DNA of 64,000 nucleotides from Sphingobium sp. GTDB taxonomy: Bacteria > Pseudomonadota > Alphaproteobacteria > Sphingomonadales > Sphingomonadaceae. The translations under genes and the position numbers were made by a program. Below, piece after piece: positions 48,864 through 58,155 of this stretch (its first letter is position 1; each line of letters starts with the position of its first letter). The stretch spans positions 1 through 64,000 of the forward strand of contig JALCRK010000010.1 in NCBI GenBank assembly GCA_022652485.1, read 5' to 3'. The notes beneath the pieces were generated by a model. The model made no database searches and was not told the DNA's origin. It was given only the letters and a program-made list of their open reading frames with translations.

Positions 48864-50153
48864 TCAATCGGCAAACGGGTCCGTCACCAAAATCGTGTCG
48901 TCCCGCTGCGGCGAGGTGGAGACGAGCGCTACCGGGCATTCGATCAGCTCTTCCACGCGGCGGATATATTTGATCGCCTGTGCGGGCAGGTCGGCCCAGC
49001 TGCGCGCGCCGGCAGTGGTTTCCTGCCAGCCGGGCATGGTCTCGTAGATCGGCTCGACCCGCTCCTGATCCTGCGGATGGGGCGGGAGATAATCGAACTT
49101 CTTGCCGTCCAGCATATAGCCGGTGCAGATCTTGATCTCGTCGAAGCCGTCCAAGATATCGAGCTTGGTGAGCGCGATGCCGGTGATGCCGGAGACGGCG
49201 GCGGACTGGCGCACCAGCACCGCGTCGAACCAGCCGCAGCGGCGCTTGCGCCCGGTGATGGTGCCGAATTCATGGCCGCGCACCCCGAGCGTCTCGCCGA
49301 TCTCGTTCAATTGCTCGGTCGGGAACGGGCCGGAGCCGACGCGGGTGGTATAGGCCTTGACGATGCCGAGCACGAAGCCCGCGCTTCTGGGGCCGAGGCC
49401 GGTGCCGCTGCTGGCCGTGCCCGCAACGGTGTTGGAGCTGGTGACGAACGGATAGGTGCCGTGATCGACATCGAGCAGAACGCCCTGCGCGCCCTCGAAC
49501 AGGATGCGGTCGCCGCGCTTGCGCGCCTCGTTCAATGTCACCCAGACCGGCTTGGCATAGGGCAGCACGAACGGCGCGATTTCCCGCAGGTCCGCCATCA
49601 GGCGGGCGCGATCGACCGGCGGCTGGCCGAACCCGGCGCGCAGCGCGTCATGATGGGCGCAGAGGCGCTCGATCTGCGGTTCCAGCTCGTCGAGATGGGC
49701 GAGGTCGCAGATGCGGATCGCGCGGCGGCCGACCTTGTCCTCATAAGCGGGGCCGATGCCGCGCCGCGTCGTGCCGATCTTGCCCGCGCCGGACGCATCC
49801 TCGCGCATCCCGTCAAGGTCGCGGTGGATCGGGAGGATGAGCGGGGCTGTTTCGGCCACGTGCAGCACGTCAGGCGTGATCGTCACGCCCTGATCGGCGA
49901 TTTTCGTTACCTCATCGCGGAAATGCCAGGGGTCGAACACCACGCCGTTGCCGATGACCGAGAGCGTGCCGCGCACGACGCCGGAGGGCAGCAGCGCCAG
50001 CTTGTAGGTCTTGTCGCCGATGACGAGCGTGTGCCCGGCATTATGGCCGCCCTGAAAGCGCACCACGCAGCTCGCGCGCTCCGCCAGCCAGTCGACAATC
50101 TTGCCCTTGCCTTCATCGCCCCACTGGGCGCCGATCACGGTTACATTCGCCAT
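48864..50153 (-). CDS. purA: Adenylosuccinate synthetase
   Basis: PurA joins IMP and aspartate using GTP, in AMP synthesis. The 429-residue frame begins [20 protein letters not shown], with the P-loop-like GDEGKGK. The IMP-binding [13 protein letters not shown] and [20 protein letters not shown] are present, with [20 protein letters not shown] near the C-terminus. The ATG at 50151-50153 (complement) is chosen; a longer upstream frame adds ten unlikely residues. The gene stands alone between a dienelactone hydrolase gene and the A/T-rich membrane gene. Confidence 0.97.
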   Translation of the reverse strand: MANVTVIGAQWGDEGKGKIVDWLAERASCVVRFQGGHNAGHTLVIGDKTYKLALLPSGVVRGTLSVIGNGVVFDPWHFRDEVTKIADQGVTITPDVLHVAETAPLILPIHRDLDGMREDASGAGKIGTTRRGIGPAYEDKVGRRAIRICDLAHLDELEPQIERLCAHHDALRAGFGQPPVDRARLMADLREIAPFVLPYAKPVWVTLNEARKRGDRILFEGAQGVLLDVDHGTYPFVTSSNTVAGTASSGTGLGPRSAGFVLGIVKAYTTRVGSGPFPTEQLNEIGETLGVRGHEFGTITGRKRRCGWFDAVLVRQSAAVSGITGIALTKLDILDGFDEIKICTGYMLDGKKFDYLPPHPQDQERVEPIYETMPGWQETTAGARSWADLPAQAIKYIRRVEELIECPVALVSTSPQRDDTILVTDPFAD

Positions 50154-50310
50154 TGGATACAGGACTCCACCTGCCGGGTGCATCCTGCGCGCCCTTCGAC
50201 AGGACTCGGCGCGCGGACGGGATAGCGGGCGGATTCGCCCGGAGTGCGGGCGGCGGAGTAGCGGTGCCGCCGCCGCCCGTCAAGTTCGACTGACTTCAAA
50301 AGATTTCCGC

Positions 50311-50340
50311 AAAAAAATCCTGATTTATTTTACAGGATTT
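50311..50340 (-). terminator. Rho-independent terminator of the dienelactone hydrolase gene
   Basis: On the minus strand AAATCCTG pairs with CAGGATTT around an A/T loop and a T tract follows. The stem overlaps the last codons and stop of the gene (50330). Confidence 0.75.
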
Positions 50341-51043
50341 CCGAGAAGAAATCCTTCATGGCCTGCCAGCTGCGCCGGTTGGTGTCCGGCTGGAAACCGA
50401 AGGTTTTGCCTGCATCAAGCGGCATGTTGTCCGTCGTGAACGCGTGGCCGGTGTGGCCGTAGGCGATGAGCTGCCAGTCGACGCCCGCGTCGGTGAGTTC
50501 CTTCGCCAGCCCAACGGTGGCATCCGGCGGGCAGAGCGGGTCGTTCCAGCCGTGGCACACGAGCAGCTTCGCGGTCATCTTCGCATTGGGGAAGGTCGGT
50601 GCGTCATAGACGCCGTGGAACACCACGCCACCCTTGATGTCCGCCCCGGCGCGGACGAGATCGAGCACGCATTTGCCACCGAGGCAGAAACCGATCGCGC
50701 CCGTGCGGCTCGCATCCACACCGGGCAGCTTCCTGAGCTCGCTCAGCGCATCGAGCAGCTGGCCGCGCATCGCCGCCCGGTCCGCCGTGAACTTCTGCAT
50801 CAGCACGGCGGAGGATTCCATATCGGTGCCGCGCTTGCCCTGGCCGTAATAATCGACCACCAGCACCTTGTAGCCGAGCTGGGTCAGCACCGCCGCCTTG
50901 TCGATATCCCACTGCTTGGCGCCGAAGAAGTTGGGGAACAGCAGCAGGCCCGGCTGGCTGCCCGCAGCATCGTCATACACGAAGGTCGATTCATAGGGCC
51001 CGCCATGCCCGCTGTGGATGTGGGGTTTGTGCTGGATCGCCAT
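50330..51043 (-). CDS. Dienelactone hydrolase family protein
   Basis: The 237-residue alpha/beta hydrolase has a Cys nucleophile in the elbow [19 protein letters not shown], the acid in [16 protein letters not shown] and the His in [15 protein letters not shown], the Cys-Asp-His triad of carboxymethylenebutenolidase-like enzymes. It is cytoplasmic (no signal peptide). Such enzymes act in halocatechol degradation, but many are generalists and no ring-cleavage genes are nearby, so a specific substrate is not claimed. It diverges from gpmA. Confidence 0.9.
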   Translation of the reverse strand: MAIQHKPHIHSGHGGPYESTFVYDDAAGSQPGLLLFPNFFGAKQWDIDKAAVLTQLGYKVLVVDYYGQGKRGTDMESSAVLMQKFTADRAAMRGQLLDALSELRKLPGVDASRTGAIGFCLGGKCVLDLVRAGADIKGGVVFHGVYDAPTFPNAKMTAKLLVCHGWNDPLCPPDATVGLAKELTDAGVDWQLIAYGHTGHAFTTDNMPLDAGKTFGFQPDTNRRSWQAMKDFFSEIL

Positions 51044-51182
51044 CGCCGAATCTCCTGAGTTTGTCCTGATATGGCGCGCGGTTTTCCATGATGCTCAGCG
51101 TGGCGCAAGTTGCATGTCGCAATTTTCGCGTTATGGAGGCGCGCATCCGTCCCCCCTAGCCAGCCAGGAGCGCCGATCCCCC

Positions 51183-51869
51183 ATGCCGACCCTCGTCCTC
51201 ATCCGCCACGGCCAGTCCGCCTGGAACCTCGAAAACCGCTTCACCGGCTGGTGGGATGTCGACGTGACCGAGAAGGGCGCGGAGGAAGCACGGGCGGCGG
51301 GCCGTTTGATGCGCGACAAGGGGCTCGATTTCGATTGCTGCTTCACCAGCGTCCAGACCCGCGCGATCAAGACCCTGAACCTCGCGCTGGAGGAAATGGG
51401 CCGCCTGTGGCTGCCGGTCGAGAAGGACTGGCATTTGAACGAGCGCCATTATGGCGGCCTGACCGGCCTCAACAAGGCTGAAACCGCGGCGAAGCATGGC
51501 GACGAACAGGTGCACATCTGGCGCCGCAGCTTCGATGTGCCGCCGCCGCCGCTGGAAGCCGGGAGCGAATTCGATCTCTCGAAGGACCGCCGCTATGCGG
51601 GCATCGCTATCCCCGCGACAGAGAGCCTCAAGGACACCATCGCCCGCGTGCTGCCCTATTGGGAAAACCGCATCGCGCCGGAACTAAAAAGCGGCAAGCG
51701 CGTGGTGATCTCCGCCCACGGCAACTCCCTCCGCGCGCTGGTGAAGCATTTGTCGAACATCCCGGATGACGAGATCACGGGGCTGGAAATCCCCACCGGC
51801 CAGCCGATCGTGTATGAGCTGGACGACGCGCTGAATGCGAAGGATCGGTACTATTTGAACGAGCGGTGA
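51183..51869 (+). CDS. gpmA: 2,3-bisphosphoglycerate-dependent phosphoglycerate mutase
   Basis: GpmA interconverts 3- and 2-phosphoglycerate in glycolysis. The 228-residue frame from ATG 51183 starts [20 protein letters not shown], with the catalytic His in RHG, followed by [20 protein letters not shown] and [20 protein letters not shown], with the second catalytic His. The long form typical of dependent mutases is complete. No neighbour of glycolysis is nearby. Confidence 0.96.
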   Translation: MPTLVLIRHGQSAWNLENRFTGWWDVDVTEKGAEEARAAGRLMRDKGLDFDCCFTSVQTRAIKTLNLALEEMGRLWLPVEKDWHLNERHYGGLTGLNKAETAAKHGDEQVHIWRRSFDVPPPPLEAGSEFDLSKDRRYAGIAIPATESLKDTIARVLPYWENRIAPELKSGKRVVISAHGNSLRALVKHLSNIPDDEITGLEIPTGQPIVYELDDALNAKDRYYLNER

Positions 51870-52015
51870 GGGATGATGGGGGTGCAGCTCGCCCCGCATC
51901 TGTCCCACAATGACACGGGTTTACATAACAGCCGATTTGATCGGTTTTGGTTCGTTTACTGTCTTGCCTCCAAAAGTCTTTTCTGAAAATTGAAGTTGGC
52001 CATGACGGGGGGTAT

Positions 52016-52726
52016 ATGAAGTTTTGGAACTATATCATCGCAGCCTTGATAGGGGCGGTGTTGACTTTGGCATTACCACAACAGGGAAATGCTAAAGTTC
52101 TGATCTTCGATTATACCGCGCGTGTGGACGAGCTGGGTGCAAGCGTTCCGACCGGAACCATGGTGACCGGGCAGTTCTCTTATGACGATGCGCTGGTGCC
52201 GCAGAATGTTTATCCCGGTGCTTATACCAATGTGGCGACCTACCAAAACTCGACCGTTTTCTTTACGATAAATCTTGGGAGTAAAAGTGTTGCGGGCAAC
52301 GGAGTCGCTACGGTTGCAGACAGCCATACTGCTTATGGACCAAGCCTTCCCGTTGACGAAGATTATTTCTTCTTTGGAACTATAGCTACGCCAACGAACC
52401 CCCTGAGTATGGGTATGACTATCTGGGGGCCGGGCGACCAGTGGCTGACAAGCACGAAATTGCCATCGTCTTTTCCTGCCATATTTCCGCCACCGCCTCC
52501 TCCTGCTTCTGGTGACGATGATGAAATCACCTCTTTCGGCGGGGGCCTTTTTTACAGTGATGGCCTCAACAAATTCCACTTCAACGCCAATCTTTTGACC
52601 ATCACCCCCGTCGCGGGTGGTGTCCCCGAACCATCCACATGGGCGCTGAAGATCCTCGGCTTCGGCGGGATCGGCGCGGCGATGCGCAGACGGCGCAAGG
52701 TACGGACCGAGACCGCCGCCGCTTAA
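52016..52726 (+). CDS. PEPxxWA-CTERM sorting domain protein
   Basis: The 236-residue exported protein from ATG 52016 has a signal peptide (MKFWNYIIAALIGAVLTLAL to about residue 31) and a secreted middle domain of beta-rich character. It ends with the sorting signal VPEPSTWALKILGFGGIGAA followed by the basic cluster MRRRRK. PEPxxWA-CTERM proteins are anchored by exosortase at the outer surface and are typical of sphingomonads. It contains a Pro-rich stretch (FPAIFPPPPPPASGDDDE). The gene is A/T-richer than neighbours. No exosortase gene is in the window. Its stop codon shares TTAA with convergent mutM. Confidence 0.9.
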   Translation: MKFWNYIIAALIGAVLTLALPQQGNAKVLIFDYTARVDELGASVPTGTMVTGQFSYDDALVPQNVYPGAYTNVATYQNSTVFFTINLGSKSVAGNGVATVADSHTAYGPSLPVDEDYFFFGTIATPTNPLSMGMTIWGPGDQWLTSTKLPSSFPAIFPPPPPPASGDDDEITSFGGGLFYSDGLNKFHFNANLLTITPVAGGVPEPSTWALKILGFGGIGAAMRRRRKVRTETAAA

Positions 52727-53547
52727 CACCTTAACCCCTGACACACCCCGCAATAAAAGGTGCTGCGGCCGCCTTCGGTGCGCCTTAGCACCGGAGCGCC
52801 GCAGCGGGGGCAGGGTTCGCCCTCGCGGCCATAGACGCACCATTGCTTGGCGAAATAGCCGAGTTCGCCATCCGGCCGGGCATAGTCGCGTAAGCTCGAT
52901 CCGCCTGCCGCGATGGCTGCTGTCAGAACCTCTTTGATCGCTGCGACCAGCGCGCTGGTCTGTTTCGCGCTGAGGCTCCCCGCCGCCCGGTCCGGCGCGA
53001 TGCCGGCTTTGAACAGTGCCTCGCACACATAGATATTGCCCAGCCCGGCGACCACGCGCTGATCGAGCAGCGCCAGCTTGATCGCGGTCTTTTTGCCGCC
53101 GAGCCGCGCGCGCAAGCTTGTGCCGGTGAAGTCCTCGCCCAGCGGCTCCGGCCCCATCGTCAGGAAGGCGGGATAGTGATCGAGCGCATCGCTGCGCACC
53201 AGACTGACGAACCCGAAACGGCGCGGATCGCATAAGCTGAGCCGCCGCCCCGCCTCCGTCTCCAGCAGCAGATGATCATGCTTGCCGATCTCCCCCGGAT
53301 CGACCCGCCAGCGGCCCGACATGCCGAGGTGGAAGATCAACATGTCCGCGCGGTCCGTCTCGATCAGGCCATATTTGGCGCGGCGGCCGAGAAGCGTCAC
53401 CCGCGCGCCGGTCATGCGCTGTCTGAGGTCCGGCGGAAAGGGGGTGCGCAGGTCGGCCCGGCGCGGCTCCACAAGGGTCAGTACCTGGCCCTCCAGCACG
53501 GAGCGCAATCCGGCAACGGTGGTTTCGACTTCGGGAAGCTCTGGCAT
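52723..53547 (-). CDS. mutM: Formamidopyrimidine-DNA glycosylase
   Basis: MutM (Fpg) excises oxidised purines such as 8-oxoguanine and nicks the strand. The 274-residue frame starts MPELPEVETTVAGLRSVLEG, with the N-terminal Pro nucleophile and Glu. The H2TH region is LLDQRVVAGLGNIYVCEALF. The C-terminal zinc finger has CPRCGAPVLR and FYCGVCQGLRC, containing the four cysteines. The start complementary to 53545-53547 is required for the catalytic N-terminus, so upstream extensions are rejected. It converges with the PEP-CTERM gene at a shared TTAA stop and is followed upstream by repeat copy 4. Confidence 0.96.
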   Translation of the reverse strand: MPELPEVETTVAGLRSVLEGQVLTLVEPRRADLRTPFPPDLRQRMTGARVTLLGRRAKYGLIETDRADMLIFHLGMSGRWRVDPGEIGKHDHLLLETEAGRRLSLCDPRRFGFVSLVRSDALDHYPAFLTMGPEPLGEDFTGTSLRARLGGKKTAIKLALLDQRVVAGLGNIYVCEALFKAGIAPDRAAGSLSAKQTSALVAAIKEVLTAAIAAGGSSLRDYARPDGELGYFAKQWCVYGREGEPCPRCGAPVLRRTEGGRSTFYCGVCQGLRC

Positions 53548-53566
53548 AATTTCGCTTAATATGTTG

Positions 53567-53713
53567 ATCCTGCAATCCGGCAGGCCGGATTGCAGGATGA
53601 TCCGCACCGGCCCACTCCCCCTCCCAACCTCCCATAGGATACCATATCGGGAGGTTGGGAGGGGGAGCGGGCCGGAACCGAACCCTCGAAATTATCCAGA
53701 AAGATAATTTCGA
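53567..53713. repeat. Composite long-hairpin repeat, copy 4 (three hairpins)
   Basis: Three hairpins are visible: a 14-bp stem ATCCTGCAATCCGG / CCGGATTGCAGGAT (53567-53598), the large hairpin 53607-53675 with 27-base arms and loop core ATAGGATACCATAT, and the small hairpin CGAAATTATC / GATAATTTCG (53687-53712). It lies between divergent mutM and ubiE and must contain or flank both promoters. Confidence 0.92.
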
Positions 53714-53767
53714 ATCGGACTCCTAACAGGCTTTGCGGGCGCTGCACAACTGGGCTAGGGACCGGGC

Positions 53768-54499
53768 ATGAACGAAACAGTCTCCTTTGGCTATCGCGAG
53801 GTCGATGCATCCGAGAAAGCGGGCATGGTCCGCGAGGTGTTCTCCGGCGTCGCATCGCGCTATGATCTGATGAACGACGCGATGTCGTTTGGCGCGCACC
53901 GGCTGTGGAAGGATCAGTTCGTCAGCCGAGTGAAGCCGCGCAAGGGCGAGGCGATCCTCGATATGGCAGGCGGCACGGGGGACATCGCCTTCCGGCTGCA
54001 CGCAAAGGGCGCGTGCGTGACGGTGGCGGACATCAATCCGGAGATGCTCGCCGTGGGGCGGGAGCGCGCAGAGAAGCGCAAGCTGGATGGGTTGAGCTGG
54101 TCGGAGCAGAATGCGGAGGAGCTGACCTTCGCGGACCGGACGTTCGACGCCTACACCATCGCGTTCGGCATCCGCAATGTCACCTTCATCGACAAGGCGC
54201 TGAGCGAGGCGCACCGGGTGCTGAAGTTCGGCGGGCGCTTCTTCTGCCTCGAATTCTCGACCTGCACCTGGCCCGGCTTTTCAGAGGTGTATGATGCCTA
54301 TTCGCACCGCCTCGTGCCCAAGCTCGGCAAGATGTTGGCGAAGGACGAGGAGAGCTATCGCTACCTGATCGAATCGATCCGCCGCTTTCCGCCGATGCCC
54401 GAATTCGAGCGCATGATCCGCGCGGCAGGTTTCACCCAGACCAAGGTGGAGCCGATACTGGGCGGGTTGGTCGCGATCCATTCGGGCTGGAAGGCGTGA
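53768..54499 (+). CDS. ubiE: Ubiquinone/menaquinone biosynthesis C-methyltransferase
   Basis: UbiE adds the C-2 methyl of ubiquinone. The 243-residue protein from ATG 53768 has MNETVSFGYREVDASEKAGM and the SAM motif ILDMAGGTGDIAFRLHAKGA, followed by AYTIAFGIRNVTFIDKALSE, the diagnostic UbiE segment, and FCLEFSTCTWPGFSEVYDAY. It is 146 bases before ubiB, with a hairpin region between. Together with ubiB and coq7 it covers part of the ubiquinone pathway. Confidence 0.96.
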   Translation: MNETVSFGYREVDASEKAGMVREVFSGVASRYDLMNDAMSFGAHRLWKDQFVSRVKPRKGEAILDMAGGTGDIAFRLHAKGACVTVADINPEMLAVGRERAEKRKLDGLSWSEQNAEELTFADRTFDAYTIAFGIRNVTFIDKALSEAHRVLKFGGRFFCLEFSTCTWPGFSEVYDAYSHRLVPKLGKMLAKDEESYRYLIESIRRFPPMPEFERMIRAAGFTQTKVEPILGGLVAIHSGWKA

Positions 54500-54517
54500 G
54501 GGCGGGCACTCCAATCA

Positions 54518-54577
54518 CCCCTCCCCTTCAGGTCGGATCGAGGCACGTGACTCGATCCGAGGGAAGGGGGTGGGGCG
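54518..54577. repeat. Long imperfect hairpin between ubiE and ubiB
   Basis: The inner stem TCGGATCGAG / CTCGATCCGA (54533-54560) extends outward through C/T-rich and G/A-rich arms with bulges. It resembles the composite repeats in style but shares no clear arm sequence. A separate terminator-like hairpin follows at 54615. Confidence 0.6.
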
Positions 54578-54614
54578 AGCCCAGGCGCTCACTTCGTTCG
54601 CGACCCACCCCCAA

Positions 54615-54640
54615 CCCCTCCCTAGAAGGGAGGGGCTTTT
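54615..54640 (+). terminator. Terminator-like hairpin directly before ubiB
   Basis: CCCCTCCCT pairs with AGGGAGGGG around AGA, followed by CTTTT. The AGGAG of ubiB begins at the next base, so the hairpin could influence ubiB translation as well as end ubiE transcription. Confidence 0.6.
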
Positions 54641-54645
54641 AGGAG

Positions 54646-56184
54646 ATGACCTCCCACGTCACGCATCTCTGGCTGCTGCTGAAATGGGGCCGCACGCTTG
54701 CCCGCCACGGGGCGCTGATGGGGATCGAGCGCGACATCAACACGCCGATGCCGGTGCGGCGGCTGGTGCGTCTCGCGCGTTTTGGCGCGCGCGTGCCGAA
54801 ACAGCCCCGCTATGCGGCGGCGTTTCAGGCGATCGGCCCCGCCGCGATCAAGCTCGGCCAGACGCTCGCGACCCGGCCCGATCTGGTGGGCGAGGATGCG
54901 GCGCGCGATCTGCTCAGCTTGCAGGACGCGCTGCCCCCCGTGCCCTTCGCGCAGATCCGCGCGGCGGTGGAAAGTGCCTTTGGCCAGCCGCTCGACGCGC
55001 TCTACAGCCGGTTCGATGAGGAGCCGGTCGGCGCAGCCTCCATCGCGCAGGTGCACCGTGCCGTTACCGCCGATGGGCGCGATGTTGCGGTGAAGGTGCT
55101 GCGCCCCGGCGTTTCGGAGCAATTTGCGCGTGACATCGAGACCTATGAATGGGCCGCCGCGCATCTGGAGCAACTGGGCGGCGAGGCGAAGCGCCTGCGC
55201 CCGCGCCTCGTGATCGCCAACCTGAAGCGGTGGACTGCGCGGGAGCTGGATCTGCGGCGCGAGGCCGCATCCTCCTCCGAACTCGCCGAGGCGATGAGTG
55301 CGGAAGAAAGCTATACCGTTCCCGCAATAGACTGGGATCGCACCACCGGCCGGGTGATGACGATGGCGTGGATCGACGGGATCAAGATCTCGGATCGCGA
55401 CGCCCTCATCGCCGCCGGGCATGATGTGAAGGCGCTTGCCAGCCGCCTCGTCAACACCTTCCTGCGTCAGGCGATTGCGGAGGGCTTCTTCCACGCGGAC
55501 ATGCATCAGGGCAACCTGTTCGTGACCTCCGATGGCCATATCGCCGCGATCGATTTCGGCATCATGGGGCGGATCAACCGGCAGGCGCGGCTGTGGCTCG
55601 CCGAAATCCTCTACGGCCTCATCACCGGCAATTACCGCCGCGTGGCGGAAATCCATTTCGAGGCGCAATATGTCCCCGCGCATCATGATGTCGCCGAGTT
55701 CGCGACCGCCCTGCGCGCGGTGGGCGAGCCGATGCGCGGCAAGCCGGTGAAGGAGCTTTCGGTCGGCCAGATGCTCGACGGGCTGTTCGCCATCACGCGC
55801 GATTTCGACATGGAGACGCAGCCGCACCTCCTCCTGCTACAAAAGACGATGGTGATGGTGGAAGGCGTGGCGACCGCGCTCGATCCCGATATCAACATGT
55901 GGGAGACGAGCGGGCCGTATGTCTCCGCCTGGCTGCGCGACGAGCTGGGGCCGGAGGCGAAGGCGGCGGACGCGCTGGTCGATACCATCCGCACCATCGC
56001 GCGCCTGCCGGAGCTGCTGCGCCGGATCGAGGACCGCTTCCCTGCGCCGGGCGGCGCCCCCCCGCCTCCGCCCCTGCCTGAAGTGCGGCTGATCGACTGG
56101 CGGCCGGGGTGGCTGCTGCGCTATGGCGCGGTGGCGCTCTGTGCGGCGGCGGCTGGCGCTTTGGCCACGAAGTTGCTATTTTGA
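54646..56184 (+). CDS. ubiB: Ubiquinone biosynthesis protein UbiB (atypical kinase/ATPase)
   Basis: UbiB is an ABC1/COQ8-family ATPase that supports ubiquinone synthesis at the inner membrane. The 512-residue frame starts MTSHVTHLWLLLKWGRTLAR and has the KxGQ motif IGPAAIKLGQTLATRPDLVG, an Ala-rich loop in EPVGAASIAQVHRA, the catalytic loop FFHADMHQGNLFVTSDG and the DFG-like IAAIDFGIMGRI. A C-terminal helix pair or single membrane helix ends it (WLLRYGAVALCAAAAGALAT). AGGAG directly abuts the chosen ATG, so the start could be later. It is followed 5 bases on by a MNT-HEPN pair. Confidence 0.94.
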   Translation: MTSHVTHLWLLLKWGRTLARHGALMGIERDINTPMPVRRLVRLARFGARVPKQPRYAAAFQAIGPAAIKLGQTLATRPDLVGEDAARDLLSLQDALPPVPFAQIRAAVESAFGQPLDALYSRFDEEPVGAASIAQVHRAVTADGRDVAVKVLRPGVSEQFARDIETYEWAAAHLEQLGGEAKRLRPRLVIANLKRWTARELDLRREAASSSELAEAMSAEESYTVPAIDWDRTTGRVMTMAWIDGIKISDRDALIAAGHDVKALASRLVNTFLRQAIAEGFFHADMHQGNLFVTSDGHIAAIDFGIMGRINRQARLWLAEILYGLITGNYRRVAEIHFEAQYVPAHHDVAEFATALRAVGEPMRGKPVKELSVGQMLDGLFAITRDFDMETQPHLLLLQKTMVMVEGVATALDPDINMWETSGPYVSAWLRDELGPEAKAADALVDTIRTIARLPELLRRIEDRFPAPGGAPPPPPLPEVRLIDWRPGWLLRYGAVALCAAAAGALATKLLF

Positions 56185-56188
56185 ACAC

Positions 56189-56485
56189 ATGACGCGCGAA
56201 GAAGTCATATCCCGGATCAAAACCCGCGAAACCGAGGTGCGGGCAACGGGTGTGAGCGCTTTGTATCTTTTTGGATCGACTGCTCGCGGCGAGGCCGGGC
56301 CCGCGTCCGACATCGACCTCCTGTGTGATATCGATCCCGCGCGGCGAATGGGTCTTTTTGAATTCCTCGGAATCCAGCAAAATCTGGAAGAGATTCTCGG
56401 CAATCCGGTCGATCTCGTCGAGCAGAAGGCGCTTTTACCGACGATTGCCAACCACGTGCGGCGCGATATGGTGCGTATTTTCTGA
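56189..56485 (+). CDS. MNT-type nucleotidyltransferase antitoxin (MntA-like)
   Basis: The 98-residue protein is a minimal nucleotidyltransferase. Its active-site motif GSTARGEAGPASDIDLL matches GSX10DXD exactly. In characterised HepT-MntA systems the MNT partner adenylylates a Tyr of the HEPN toxin and so neutralises it. ATG 56189 lies 4 bases after the ubiB stop. Its stop overlaps the HEPN start by one base (TGATG), as is usual for such pairs. The pair sits inside the ubiB-coaBC operon and is A/T-richer than either flanking gene. Confidence 0.9.
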   Translation: MTREEVISRIKTRETEVRATGVSALYLFGSTARGEAGPASDIDLLCDIDPARRMGLFEFLGIQQNLEEILGNPVDLVEQKALLPTIANHVRRDMVRIF

Positions 56486-56835
56486 TGGTCCCCGAAGAGC
56501 GCGATCCAGCAATACTGCAGACGATATTATTGTTGATCCAGCGGATCAGGACACGTCTTGAAAAAATGACTCTGGCCGTCTTTGTTGAAGAACCGGATGA
56601 TATTGATCTGCTAGCTTATCGGCTATCGATGGTCGGCGAATATGCGGGCAAGCTATCATCCACCCTACGAGCGCGGCATCCCGAAATTCCCTGGAGTCGG
56701 ATGAGCGGCCTCCGTAATATTGTTGCCCACGAATATCTGAGGGTTACGCCAGCCCGTCTCTGGGAAACGGCGCAGAATGAAATGGAGCCTATCGCGACCA
56801 TGTGCCGAACGGAATTGGAGCGGTTCCCATCATGA
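56485..56835 (+). CDS. HEPN-domain RNase toxin (HepT-like, DUF86)
   Basis: The 116-residue all-helical HEPN protein has the catalytic motif RNIVAHEYL, which fits RX4HXY, including the Tyr known to be modified by MntA-type partners. Helical segments DIDLLAYRLSMVGEYAGKLS and TPARLWETAQNEMEPIATMC match DUF86. HEPN toxins cut RNA, often tRNA. Its stop overlaps the coaBC start (ATGA, 56832-56835), so the toxin gene is translationally coupled to an essential downstream gene. Whether the module is active is not shown. Confidence 0.9.
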   Translation: MVPEERDPAILQTILLLIQRIRTRLEKMTLAVFVEEPDDIDLLAYRLSMVGEYAGKLSSTLRARHPEIPWSRMSGLRNIVAHEYLRVTPARLWETAQNEMEPIATMCRTELERFPS

Positions 56836-58076
56836 CCACGCCTCGTATCCTCCTCATCGTCTCCGGCGGGATTGCCGCCTATAAGTCGCTCGAACTGGTG
56901 CGCCTGTTGAAGCGCGACGGCATGAGAGTGCGCGCGGTGCTGACCAAAGGCGGGGCGGAGTTCGTGACGCCGCTCTCGCTGGGCGCGCTCACGGAGGATC
57001 ATGTCTATTCGGATATGTTTGACCTCAAGGACGAGCGCGAGATCGGGCATATCCAGCTGTCGCGCCAGGCGGACCTCGTCGTCGTCTGCCCGGCGAGCGC
57101 GGACATAATCGCCAAGATGGCGGCGGGCATTGCCGACGATCTTGCGACCACCATCCTGCTCGCCACCGACAAGCCGGTGCTCGCGATTCCCGCCATGAAC
57201 GTCCGCATGTGGGAGCACGCCGCGACGCGCCGCAATATCCGCCAGCTCGCCGCCGATGGGGTGACGATCATGGAGCCGGACGAGGGCGACATGGCATGCG
57301 GCGAGTGGGGCAAGGGCCGCCTGCCAGACCCGGAAGCGATTGCGGGCGAGATCCGCCGGATGCTGAGCGGCGGCGCGGCGGGGGATGTCATCACCATGCC
57401 GCCCGCGCGCTTGTTGTCCGATGCCAGCGGGCCGCTGTCGGGCAAGCATGTGCTCGTCACCGCCGGGCCGACGCATGAGCCGATCGACCCTGTGCGCTAT
57501 ATCGCCAACCGCTCGTCCGGCAAGCAAGGCTATGCCATTGCCGCCGCCGCAGCGCAGGCGGGCGCGCGGGTGACGCTCATTTCCGGGCCGGTCGAGTTGC
57601 CGACGCCGCGCGGCGTCACGCGGATTGATGTGCAGACCGCGCGGGAGATGCTCGCCGCCGTCGAGGACGCGCTCCCCGCCGATGCCGCGGTTCTGGTTGC
57701 GGCGGTGGCGGACTGGCGTGTCGAGAGGCAAGCGGGGCAGAAGCTCAAGAAGGACGGCTCCGGCGCGCCCGCGCCCCTGCCCTTGACCGAGAACCCGGAT
57801 ATCCTCGCGACGCTCGCCATTTCGGCGCAGCGGCCCCGGCTGCTGGTCGGCTTCGCGGCGGAGACGGAGCATGTGATCGACCATGCCAAGGCCAAGCTGG
57901 CGCGCAAGGGCTGCGATCTCATCGTTGCCAACGATGTCTCGGGAGACGTGATGGGCGGCAGCCACAACCGCGTCCATCTCGTGAGCGCAGGAAGTGTCGA
58001 AAGCTGGGACGAAACCAGCAAGGAAAATGTTGCGGCGAGGCTGGTGGACTATATCGCCAACCGGCTGGCGAATTAG
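56832..58076 (+). CDS. coaBC: Bifunctional phosphopantothenoylcysteine decarboxylase/synthetase
   Basis: CoaBC couples cysteine to phosphopantothenate and decarboxylates the product in coenzyme A synthesis. The 414-residue protein has the FMN-binding CoaC half (MTTPRILLIVSGGIAAYKSL, the PASANT-like VVCPASADIIAKMAAGIADD, AIPAMNVRMWEHAATR and the Cys-containing DMACGEWGKGRLPDPE). The CoaB half follows, starting VLVTAGPTHEPIDPVRYIAN with NRSSGKQGYAIA, and LLVGFAAETEHVIDHAKAKL. The ATG at 56832 overlaps the HEPN stop. A repeat follows 80 bases after the stop. Confidence 0.97.
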   Translation: MTTPRILLIVSGGIAAYKSLELVRLLKRDGMRVRAVLTKGGAEFVTPLSLGALTEDHVYSDMFDLKDEREIGHIQLSRQADLVVVCPASADIIAKMAAGIADDLATTILLATDKPVLAIPAMNVRMWEHAATRRNIRQLAADGVTIMEPDEGDMACGEWGKGRLPDPEAIAGEIRRMLSGGAAGDVITMPPARLLSDASGPLSGKHVLVTAGPTHEPIDPVRYIANRSSGKQGYAIAAAAAQAGARVTLISGPVELPTPRGVTRIDVQTAREMLAAVEDALPADAAVLVAAVADWRVERQAGQKLKKDGSGAPAPLPLTENPDILATLAISAQRPRLLVGFAAETEHVIDHAKAKLARKGCDLIVANDVSGDVMGGSHNRVHLVSAGSVESWDETSKENVAARLVDYIANRLAN

Positions 58077-58155
58077 GAAGTCGAGACTACTTCATGGCAT
58101 CCCGGACTTAGCGTTGCCTGCCATCACTCCGGCCCCTGCCACCGCGCGCCCTCCT

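Noticed and set aside
50154..50329. Coding gene or element between purA and the dienelactone hydrolase
   Set aside because: Frames in this stretch are shadows, and only the terminator of the hydrolase gene is supported.
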